From contig OY365809.1 in the NCBI GenBank assembly GCA_959347315.1, forward strand, positions 40,431,219-40,495,218: a DNA stretch of 64,000 nt, read 5' to 3'. Under the pieces are notes generated by a model that saw nothing but the letters and a program-made list of their open reading frames with translations, made no database searches and was not told the DNA's origin. Source of the stretch: Bimastos eiseni. Lineage: Eukaryota; Annelida; Clitellata; Crassiclitellata; Lumbricidae. Made by a program: the position numbers and the translations under genes. Below, in pieces: positions 12,501 through 25,200 of this stretch. The first letter of the stretch is position 1, and each line of letters opens with the position of its first letter.

Positions 12501-15500
12501 AAATTCGTATAATTTATTTTAAATTGTTTGAAGCTTGTTGCTCACAGTGAAAGTTATCCGCGGAATCCATTTATTTGTCTCATGGAACCCTAGGGCTCTG
12601 TGGAACACAGTCTGGGAAATGCTGGTCTAAGTCTAACCTATGATAATCATACATACTCTTTGAGATACAGATATACATACATACTCCTGGAGTAATATCA
12701 TTTGGATGAAAAAGAATCAAAAACACGTGATATAATAACAGAAATAATGACAACTTACAGGACAACGGTTGTTGGAGAATTTAGTCATGATGTCAATTAT
12801 TTCTGATTCATTTAGAGAACTTGGAACAACAAAGCACTCGGGCAGACTGTTTCGTCACATGCAAAAAAAGAACAGCATCAGGGTAAAACACAAACAGCAA
12901 CAGGGTAAAAACGACAATATACGACAAATAGGGCTAGAAGATGACTTGGTACTAGCTACCTGCACAGAACAGTGTAGACGCCATTACACACACTTGTGAA
13001 ATTCCACATGTCCATTAAATCAACTTAAGTTCTGGTCTAAATCAATTACAAATGTCGTTAATAGAGGTGTGCCTAAGTAGAATTACATCAAGCCCATCAT
13101 GACAAAGTATTATAAGTCATCCTTTATGGAACTTTCACTGTTTTAAATGGACTGCTATGCTCCTGGACTAGTTCACTGAACTACTTTTATCTCAGACTAC
13201 CCTCAAGTGCTAAGCGTATTGAATTACTTAACCGAACTACTTCCCCGTACCCGGGTTATTTAACCATTTTCACTGTGCAACTTTCATGCACTAAGTTACT
13301 AAAATATTTATTTGGACTACTTACTCCTGTTATTTTGGGAAATTAGACCAGATTACGAGCCGACAAAAGTGACAAACGACTCACCTGTCTGAAACTCTGA
13401 AATCTGCATTGCACAGAGTCACCTTGAAGTGACCAATTGCTCCCGTCCGCTGAAGAAGTTCCCTCCAGTCCTGCTCTGAATTAAACCTTGGCGATTCTAC
13501 AACAATTCAGAACAGCTATTTGTATCATTCAGATGCAACAAATGTCAGCAGTTTGGGCAATATCTTCACAATGATATCCTGCACATAATTTTGAATCTGC
13601 ATCATGATGCAAGTGACCAATAAAGCATATATTCATTTATATTTATATATATATAAATATCTCCCTACTAATCTCCGTGTGCAGAAGATTAGGTCGCGTT
13701 TCGGTGTTGGAACAGTCTCCCACCTACCGTTAGATTGGCCGACTCGGTAGACTCCTTTAAAACTAAAGTTGAAAGTGTTTCTGTTTTCCAAGGCTTACCC
13801 TCTCTGTTGACTTTCATTTTATTTAGTACGGCACCCTTGTAGTGGTTAGGGCTGCGTTTATTTGTAAATCGGAGTTGTTATTATTACTATTAATATTATT
13901 ATCATCATTATTATTAATAATTATTATTATTACTTCTGCGCTTATTAAGAGTCATTATTTAATAAAGACTAAGCATCAAACAATGGAGCCGAGCAGCTGT
14001 GTGTTAAGAACCTGCTTAAGTTCCAACACTCCAAGCTCAGAGCCAAAAAAGAAGAAACCCACACACGTGGATTACAGATTCAACTCACAGCTGAATGGCC
14101 CACACATGACACAGTGGTCTTACAGTTTCTAACGGGGCAATCATTATGAAACCCCAAATGGCAAATGGAAATCCATACCATCTCCGCTTGTGTCTCCGTC
14201 ATACTGGAAGGCAAACATCGAATGCATCCGTGATGGAAAAGCTCCACTAACAATTTCACCTAAAACCTGAAACAGTAAAAACCACAGTTTATGTCCATCT
14301 CTAAGCTAAAGAAAACACACTTATAACAATTATTAGTCATATTCATTATTTTTATTCAAATAATTCTCTGGACATTTTTATATCCGGAGAGATAACTGCT
14401 ATCTCGGGTCAAAACAAATGATAATGATGAAAATAATATGTCATTCATAAACCATTAGAACAACTTTTGAAACCTGGGGTCAATCCACAAGACTGTTGAT
14501 AGATTAGCCACATATGTATAACATTTTACACAACAGACAATCTGAAACATTCATGCCACTGATAAGGACCTTCTGCCAATAAAATCAATCATAATCTGCA
14601 TGACAAAAGCCGTTATTATTAAAACTATTATTATTGCTAAATGGACGTTTGTGAAGTGCCTCTCACAGCAGATTATTCAGAGGTGCTTTCAGCATGACAG
14701 GTCCATGAAATGGAAGGTATATAAATAACAAAGTGACGCTGGTCAGATCCCCACAAGAAACCTACTCCTGACTGCTGTTATTCCATTACAACTCCACATT
14801 TGCCTGAACACAACCACATGCAGCATAGCTACCATAACATAGTCAGCCAATTGTACGTAGGCAATATTATGTATACACCTGACCTCATACACTAAAGCTT
14901 TAGACAATAGTACAAATTATGTGCAAAGGTGCTAAAACACCTCATCGAATGTAACTCCAGATAAGGTTTTACAAAATGTTACTTACTAGAAAAGTGTCTT
15001 GTCTTTCCATTTGAAACTGGAAAATGTAAATTCGAAAATCCTACAAGAATTAACACAACAATAAGAAGCTGGCTCTTACTGAGAAAATATTTAGCACAGG
15101 TGCAATGGTCGAGTGCAAGGATTTGTGGAAAAAATGCTTTTAGACGCCTTTCTGGCTAAGAGCCTGAGGTACACAAACTGCAAGCATTTAAAACATTACT
15201 GGGAAACAGTGTTAATCTAAGCTGTGTGCATGTTTGCGCTAACATCCAGCGATGCACTTCCACAGTTTTACAGCTGTTGACTCCAAACCTTTGCCGTTAG
15301 CTGAAGGAATACCTGGGACACGCAGTATAGGGATTCCTGAACCCCGCAGCCACCCTCTTCCTGGTCTCCAGGGCCAAAAACCTACGGCGCACCACACACA
15401 CACCCATAAAAGCAAAGTTTCCTTCTTATTCGCCAGGATCGTGTCACCTGCGACATATCATACACGTACCAGGTATACAGTATCGTTTGCACAATCGGTC

Positions 15501-18500
15501 ATGTGGGTATGTATAATAAACATTATTTACTTGCATACATATCTAGATTCTGTATATGTGTCTTTTTCTCCATTTATGCATTTGGACACTTTTACAGCTA
15601 TTCACTCGAAACCTTCGCCGTTCACTCACACCTCGGACACCCTGTAGAGGCCGCCGTCTTCCTCCTTGCCAGGGCCAAAAACCTGTCTTTACCTCGGCAC
15701 CAGGTGCCCTAGGTAGTCTCCAATAAATCAGAGGGAACATTGATGAGAAATGCTGGCAGCCAATGTTTCCTTCACATCGCTTAACTTACAGATTGCAGAG
15801 TTTGAGGTTTGAAACTCTGTTGAGAGTGTAGAAGGACCCCACGTGAGACCTCCTTCACTCTGCACCGCAGATGAACACCTTTACATTAGAGAATCTCTGT
15901 GTCACGTTTTACGTAAGGGACTATTTTCATAATTATTCAACAGAAATTTCTAGCATGCCCAAACAAAATAGGAATCTTGCACCAAAGACTTTTATTTACA
16001 GACCTTACAGTGAATTTCCACCAGCTTCACCTGACGTGGAATGACGCCACCCTGCAAAAGTTTCTTCTTTTTCTTCTTAACTGAGTCATGAGCAAAAAAA
16101 ATTTCTCTAAATCAAGAGTATAATAAATGTAAAAATAAATTATTTTTAGGTCTAACAGGCTTTTACATACTTTCTTAACTGACAGTAGCAAATGAAGGAT
16201 ATTTCAATCCCGCGATGATGCTACCTTTTGCAAGTGGCATTAGGTATGTCTGTATCTATGTTTGTGTATGTATGTCTGTATCTATGTTTGTGTATGTATG
16301 TCTGTATCTATGTTTGTGTATGTATGTCTGTATCTATGTTTGTGTATACATATCAACCCATTCAACATGGCACATCTTCAAATACTTCACATTGTATAGC
16401 AAATTAACTTTTGGGCCTCATAAACTCTTATTTGAAAGAATTGGAAAATTTTAAAAAAATAGTCGTTCAAACTATTTCCAAGTTGCACTGGTCAGCCGGT
16501 GCCAAACTTGTTTTTCAATACCCATAATATGCTATATATTATTCAGAAAAAGGTCAATCTAGTCTCAGCAGGTCCTTTGTATAATTGACCTCGTGACTTT
16601 TGCATCATCAACCATAAGTTTTTGAATTTCAATTTACTGATGTTATTATGATCTTGTGATGTTGATACTGAGGCAAATAAAAGACTGACTTACTCACTTA
16701 TTAACCTATTTACCTATATTGCTCAGGTAAAGTAGCCCAGGGATGTTCAACAGTACTTGTAATAAGCCATGGTATATTTGTACAGTGTCACAAGACAATC
16801 ACACTTCCCATAATTTTCCATAATCATAAACACACGCACGCACGCACGCACGCACGCGCGCGCGCGCACACACACACACACACACAGAGCCCAACAATAC
16901 AACTTCCTGTACAATCTACCACCAATAAAAAAATTTATTTTGGCTTCCATATAACTTACTCACAAGCTGTGAGCACCTTTCAAGAGGCATTATATAAATC
17001 TAAAGATACGATACAATGTGTGTACACTTCTGAGCAAAAAATGTTGGAAGAAGGGCGGTATCAAATTTCGGTAATGAAAAAAAATAATAAAAAATAAAAA
17101 ATACGATACTCAACTGCAATTGAAATGTGTCAGAAACACACATCAGCATAAAGAAACTGAGTAACTCTGCCGCTGTTAGAGCCAGGCCAGAGGTTCGATA
17201 AGCTATATCACACAATAAATGCACTGGATATATCACACGCTGTCAGTGGGAAGGTCAGCCGGTGAAGGAGAAGACTGGACATGCTCTCGTGTGCCAAGGA
17301 CATCGCAAAGACTTCACAAAAGTTCATTATCAATGGCTGCCTCTCACAGCTAGCGTATGGTATGGGACTACCGAAATTTTCTCACAGGTCACAGTTATTG
17401 CGTTTCACTAACAAACAATAAAATGCATGTCTGTGGTGATACTTTAGTGTCTGAGGTTTCCAGACATCAATAGTGTTCTACTGTTACACTTAACCATACT
17501 CCACATCATCGCCTTGACAGGGAAACAATTCTAACGCTTGAATGCTTCATATGCAAATTCAACGACTTTGATGAAGATGACAATAAAATCGATATTGACA
17601 ATGACAACACTGACAGTGATGACATTGGCAACAATGTCGATGACAACATTGATGACAATAAAATTGACATTATCAACAATGTCAGTGATGACATTGACAA
17701 CAATGTTGATGACAACACTGACGATGATAATATCGACATCAACGATTATTATTATTATTATTAAATTTGTAACGCGCACAAGGTCACCCCTAAATGTGAA
17801 TCTGAGGCGCGAATAGTCAGTCGCCAGGAGAAGATGCAATTAGATTACCAAATCCTTGAAAGTCAAAGAGAAATAGTGAGTTTTGAGTCGTCTTTTGAAG
17901 GAAGGAAGTGAATTTGAGCTACGAAGAGAGAGTGGCAGTCGATTCCATTCCCTAGGAGCAGAGACATGAAATGCACGAGAACCCATAACTGTTCTACATC
18001 GTGGTTCAACTAAAAGACCTGTACTTGATGATCGTAAGCAACGAGGATTGTAAGGAGTTAGTAGAGTATGAATATAGGTAGGTGTACTGGTGATGATGGC
18101 TTTGTAGGTCAAACAAGCTAACTTAAATTTGATTCTGAATTCAACAGGGAGCCAATGTAGCTGGTGGAGTAGGGCAGAGGAGCATGTTCGTAGTGGGACA
18201 CGTAGCACTACTTGAGCTAATATATTTTGGATACGTTGAAGCCTTTTGAGTTCAAGGTCTGAGAGAAAAGTGAATTAGCATAATCGAGGCAAGAGGAGAC
18301 AAGTGAGCAGGCTATAGTTTCAGATATATTTTGAGTTAGAGCCGACCTTATGTGACGTATTGCCCTGATATGGTAAAAACAAGATTTACAAAGGCTTGTT
18401 ATGTGAGGTCGAAATGTGAGCTTGCTGTCAAGGGTAACCCCAAGTGTTCTAACAGAGTCTAAAAGCGGCACAGCAGTGCCCGCCAGTTCAATGCTAGAGA

Positions 18501-21500
18501 GCATAGGGAAAGAACGCAGGCGTTGACATGAGCCAAATACAATTGCTTCAGACTTGTCTGGGTTTATGGCCAAACCATTGAAACAGAACCAATCATATAT
18601 GGATGAGAGGCATTCTTCCAGTTTTAGCTTACCAGACTGATCAGTGTGAGACAGAGCAATATGGAGCTAAGTATCATCTGCATACTGTTGTAATTAAATT
18701 CAAAAGTGTTTAGCTATACGACTGATTGGGGAAGTAAAGGCTGTAAATTATAAAGGGCCGAGGACAGATCCTTGTGGCACTCCATCAGTGCAAAGTGTGG
18801 GCTCTGACCGAGCAGATCCAATGCCCACCTGCTGATTGCGGTCAACCAGGTATGAAGCTAACCAGTGTAAGACAGTCCCAGAGACACCAAAGCTTTCTGC
18901 AAGTCTTGCAAGGAGTAACTAACTGGTGGTCTACAGTGTCAAAGACTGCACTAACAATGATGACATTGATGACACTGACAATGACGACATTGACGACAAC
19001 GTCAATGAAGACATTGACGATGACAACATCGATGATGGTGACATTAACTACTATAAGCTAACCAGTGTAGATGGACTCAATGTTATGCAGAGCAATGTCA
19101 TTGTTCCCAATCAGTTTATTTCGTTGTGGTGCCTGAAAAGAAAACCAAAGTCAGAATTTACATAAATCAATAAGTCAACCTATTTAGATGAAAATCTATA
19201 CAAAGACTCATTTCCTTACAGAACCCAGTGCAATTTACCAGTCCGTTTTTCAAAAACGGACTGGTATTTTTTATGAAATAACGTAAGCATGGATTTAAGT
19301 GGAAGCAAGTGGATATTACTGAAAAAAACTGGACATAGGTATGAATATAGACAGATAAATGTATACTAGAGGATAAGTACATATATATATATATATATAT
19401 ATAAATTGATTACAGGATACGGGCGGAATATAATTGGCTATAAGTGTGAATACGATCGAACAAAAGCAGATCAAATCGGTTTAAGTGGATATGAATGCAT
19501 GAAAGTGGATTAAAATGTGGCTATTAGTGCTAAAGTGTATGAATTTGAGTGGGATATATAATAGAAATAGGTGGATAACTGTATATATATATATATATAT
19601 ATATAAGGGGCATGAGTAGATGCATGTTGATAAAAATATCTGAGGTCACATCTGTTAATATCTGTTAGATCCATCTTTAGTGCCTTTGGGAGGTCTAGTA
19701 CGGCGCTACATAAATGGCCCCAAACCTGCACACATAGGTGGATATGAGTAAATATTAGAGGATATGAAAGCTGATGGATAAGTGAGGATATCAGTATGAA
19801 TGTGAATGGAAAAACAAGTGGATAAAAGTCGATTAAGGAGATATAAGCATGGATTTTAGTTGGTCTGACTGGACACAGGTTGATAAATTTAGTGGAAATA
19901 AGTGGATCTAAGTGGATGTGAGTTAGGATGTGAGTGAATATATGTTGATATGATGATAATGATAAATGATAAAGTCTATGGTTACGATAAATAATGATAT
20001 TCGTTATGATTTCTCAAGTAATTGACTATGTTGATGATGACGACAATTAATGATGGTCATGATTATTAACATATTTGTTTGTCATTGGCATTCAAGACAG
20101 CTGACCCATCACGACTGATTACAATGATCAATCAATCAATCGTGAATAAATACTTGATATAGTGCCCTTCAAGATATCTACTCAGAGGTGATAATGATGA
20201 TCATGACAAGCAATGATATTGACCAAAGATGATGATGATGATGATGATGATTGGAATAACAATGTTCTCATTGCCTTTCTGCCATTCGTTTGCTCTTCCT
20301 GCTTCGCATAGGAGTGGAAGATCACTCGAAAGTTGGTCACACACAACTCCCCAATCTCCTCCTCCTCCCTGCAGCTGTACGGATTGTTACAAATCACTTT
20401 GCTCGCTCTAGTGGCAACCTTCTCCCCTGCAAGACAAAACCAAGTTAAAGTTAACACTAAAGTATGGTGTAGACATCAAGCTGCCCTGGTCTCCCAGTCA
20501 CTTCAGTACACTCTCATCGTTACAGTATTAAAGTATGGTGTAGACTTCAAAGCAGTGCAAAAACAATTGAAACTGAGGTATTTGTCTTGCATTCTATTCC
20601 AAAGGTATCAACCTGGTACTATCCTATCTCCCATACCGTATCATACCAAACAGCTGTGGGATGATATGGATGACTTCAAGCTGCAGCTCTCGATACTGTA
20701 TGGTTATTTCACCAGAAAAAAAAATCGAAATTTCCAAAAATTATTTCCAGATTTTTTTATGTCCAAGAGTTCTTAATTACTCCTTGCACAATTATGCCTT
20801 GCAACATAATTATTACTGCAACAAGGTCAGTAGTACCTGAGATACTGCTGTCAAATTTGCGAGAGGTGACAGGCTTTGCCTTTTACAATTCACATCATAA
20901 GCTATCAGGCACAAATTCGAAACCAGATAAATGGTGACTCACCCTGCTATATTAGACGAGAAACGCCACAATGAGAGTAATGCTCTGGGCTTATCAACAC
21001 TTGCTCACTCACTTGCTCACTCACTTGCTCACTCACTTGCTCACTCACTTGCTCACTCACTTGCTCACTCAGCCCCTCACTTATACTTGCCTACGTGCTC
21101 ACTTACTCAAACCCACCTATTTCTTTATTTATTTACCATTTGTGCAATCATTCTAGTATTCAGACAATTTATATAGAGATGCAAGTGGCATCAAACATTT
21201 CTTATCCCAAGGTCAACCGTCTTATATTTTGTTTAAAAAGCTATTCCTAGATTGATCAATAGCTTCTTGCTAAGCTTAAAATACTTTCATATACAATCGT
21301 GGGTTTGAGTAAGCGAGCGCTTAGGCAAGTATAAGTGAGGGGCTGAGTGAGCAAGTGAATGGGTGAGTGAGTGAGCAAGTGTTGATAAGTGCACTTGCTC
21401 ACTCAGCATAAGAGCATTAACACACAGCTTTAACACACCATGCAACTAATTAAGTAAAGCATTAATAGCATGGAATAGAGAATCCTTAACCCTTTAACGT

Positions 21501-22220
21501 CCAGCTACATATGTTTTCCCATACATTTTAGTACACGCAACGGGTTCGTGGCCCAGGGCGCAAATATTGAAAGGGCACAAATTTCTGGATGAAATGCACT
21601 ATTTTGAAAATGTGGGGGCACCAGAATGATGCTAGGCACAGGGCGCAATTATAGCTCGGTACGGCCCTACATGCTGGTCGTAAAGGGTTAATTCTGATTC
21701 TTAAGGTTCTAGCACTAAATTAAACTCAATTAAAGAAGTGGTTGCTATGAGAACATGACATAGTAACAGTTGCTAGGCAACAGAATCAGTTCACCTGGTA
21801 ACAGCTTTGGTTGCCATTTATCAGATTCATCCAATTTTCCAACACCCTACAAAGAAAACAGAAAGTAGAGTAGTGCTATATAAAATTATCAGCAGACTAA
21901 TTGTTTTTGTTCTATTTTGTAAGCACTATTTATTTACTACAATATAATGATGTATCAAAAAGGGTACATACAAATATTTATAGACATAATCAACTGTTTA
22001 CTTTTGCAATGTCTGAAAGTAGATGGTATTTATAGTAAGAATTATTTTGCAGTGTGTGACAAAAGCTATATCTTTTGGTAATAGCTGGTTAGAGGAGACA
22101 CTAATATACCGGTAGTCAGAATAATTCAAATGCTATGTGAGACTTTTACAAAGTTATTAGCCACAACATAACGAGCCCCTGAAATCATCATCATTGTCAT
22201 CGTCATCGTCGTCGTCATCG

Positions 22221-22257
<37 letters not shown>

Positions 22258-25200
22258 TACCATTTGCTTACTAGTATTACTGTTACTTATCATCAATCAC
22301 AGCTGCTGAGCAAATGCAACTGAAAGACTTGCTCACGGTTACTATACAATAACCATACACTTCACATTACATGACAAGCACTCTAATTGAGCGCTACTGA
22401 GTACAATGAGTACTGAGTAGGCAATCTCGAAGGGGCACGATATAAAATTGATGTGATGATGATGATGGCAGCGACGACAACGATGATGATGACGATTATA
22501 ATAATGATGACGACGATGATGATAATAATGATGATAATGATGACAATGATGATGATGCGCCATAATGTTCAAAGGAACTTTCAACTTTCGTCGCTCAGGA
22601 GACCGATCAATAAGGCCATTCCAGACAACCAACATATTAGGATAATATTCTAGTCCCTGAGGGATCATATGAACTTCAGGGCATAAAAAAACAACAATAA
22701 TAAAAACAATCGATCGACCACCGTTTTTTTAGATGTGATTACAACTTTATTGAGTGACTTAGAATGTTAGAAACTTTATGCCTATGCACATTTTTTCTAA
22801 CACGGAAGCCTAGTTTATGCATGTGAAAAATGCAAAATGATAGATTACAGCACTTAACCCTTTAACAACGTACTGCATTGGTTTCCCACACAGTCTAGTA
22901 ACCCTTACCATTAAATGATTAACCCCAATAATAAACGCAGCAACTATTTTATTGTTTCCAGGGCAGAAGTTAATTGGTGACATAAATCATGTTATTGTTT
23001 CGCATATTTACTTGCTTTTGACCACTGCGTTTATGTTTTACGTTTATTGCATATGACTGACAATTTACTAATTAGCTAGTTATGGTTATGGTAATAAAGT
23101 TGATGATAATTGCAAATTGAAGCACGAGACAAAGAATCATTTGTGAATCAGGATGAACTGTTCTGGTCAACCCATCTTTCTGCAATAGCTTGTCTACCAA
23201 CCAACAGTTAGCTGCTTGGTAATGTAGCCTCTAAGCTGTGTGCATGTGGAGCCAGCACACTCAAAAAAGTAGTGTGTGCAGACCATTTTTCTTTAATAAA
23301 GCTATGTAAATCAAGTCCTCTAGTTGGCTGTGGCCTACCTTACTTACTTTGGCAGAACCTTTGGTTCCTTGGCTGATACGTCCACTTATTTATCTTTAGA
23401 CAAGGAACTTTTTATCTGGATGAATGACTGCCAGATAAAATCGAAGAGCAAACAGATGGAGAAAATGCAACCCAAGGGTTGCAAGTCACTTGAAGCAGAA
23501 CATCAGGACTGAGCCATAGCAGCTCTACCACGAGAAACCAGAAGGTCAGGTAAATTTAAATTTGAGGAACAAAGTGGATGGCAATTGATTGAAGCAAAGT
23601 TGAATGAAGCCAAAATATTAAGTCAACTAGATTGTGGTGAGGTGGCTTCAATATGAGAGCAAAACTGAGGAGTTCACCCTGAAGCAGAGTCACAGAAATT
23701 GATTGTTACAAGGACGAATTATATAATTATTATTATTATTATTAAGCAATTATCAAACAGCACTACCTGATGGGAGTGCATCACTCTATGGTACTGAGCA
23801 ATTGTGAGGGAAGGTCCCTCCCAACAGAGCAGCCATCTCAGAAAGGCTCCAACTTATATCTCCATGTTATGATCAGCTATCATGCACCACAGAGGATTAA
23901 GCCTTGCATTAATTGTTATGACAATTAAAATTTCATGCATGATGTAATCAATTTTGAGAGCTACAAGCCGATTCATTTTTCATAGTGGAAAGTTTATTCT
24001 CCAGCTTTAGGCAACAACGGTTGTGCTAGGAAAAAGAGACCCATATGGGTGCCACCTCCACCACGTCCTCAAGGCCCACATGGGTGCCACCTATGCCAAG
24101 GTCCTTAAGGACCACATTGGTGCCATGGTTCTTAAGGCCCACATTGGTGCCACCTATGCCATGGTCCCTAAGGCCCACATTGGTCCCACCTATGCCATAG
24201 CCCATAAGTCTCACATGGAAGGCATGGACGGTGAGGGCTGCCTTCACCCATCCTTGACCCACTCGCTTTCTTAGTTACTTTCACCAGCTTTCTAACCTCA
24301 GACAAGGAAAGGCATGGTTGATGGTCCCCCTCAGCTCAGCTTTACATGGACAATTTGACATCAGACAGTTAATGTCTTTTGCATCGAGTGCCTCAGGAGG
24401 TAGGTCGTTCCAGAGATGAGGTGCAACATCTTGAGTGGGTGCTATATCAAGTATTTTGGATTGATTAATTGATTCTTGCCTCGCTAGTCCTCTATTTGCG
24501 TACATCAGTGTCCAGAGTAACTTTTCATCCCTTCCCTTCACCTCGGATGCCCCAGTCCGAAATCTTGGCGTCACCTTCGATCCTCATCTCTCTTTCTCCA
24601 ATCACATCTCAAACCTCTCTCGCTCCTGTTTCATGCGCATTCGTGACCTTCGCCGCATTCGACCCATGCTCGACTTCAAAACTGCTTCCACCATTGCTAC
24701 CTCCATCGTCCACTCCAAGCTCGACTACTGCAACTCTGTCTTCCTCAACCTTGAAGCCACACAAATCAAACGTTTACAATTAATCCAAAACTCATTAGCC
24801 AGAGCCGTCACCAGAACACCCAAGCATCATCACATCACTCCAATCTGCAAATCACTTCACTGGCAAAAAATCCCAGAGTGCATTCACTTCAAAATCTTAT
24901 CATTAACTTACAACTCCATACAATATTCACAGCCCAAATATCTTCGCGAACTCTTCACCATCCAGCCAACCCGCTCTACCCGATCGTCCTCTTGCCTCAC
25001 CCTCACTCGACCTCCGATCACATCTCGTCTCAAGTTCTTCAACCGCGCAATATCAAACGCCGCACCTCGTCTCTAGAACAACCTACCTTCTGAATTTTGT
25101 GCCTTCTCGGTTCCTTCACCATCATTACCTGTCATGCAGCATCATCTGTCCCTAGCGCCTCTGCCCATCAGACCCCGGGCTTTCCATTCTAAACTTAAGT

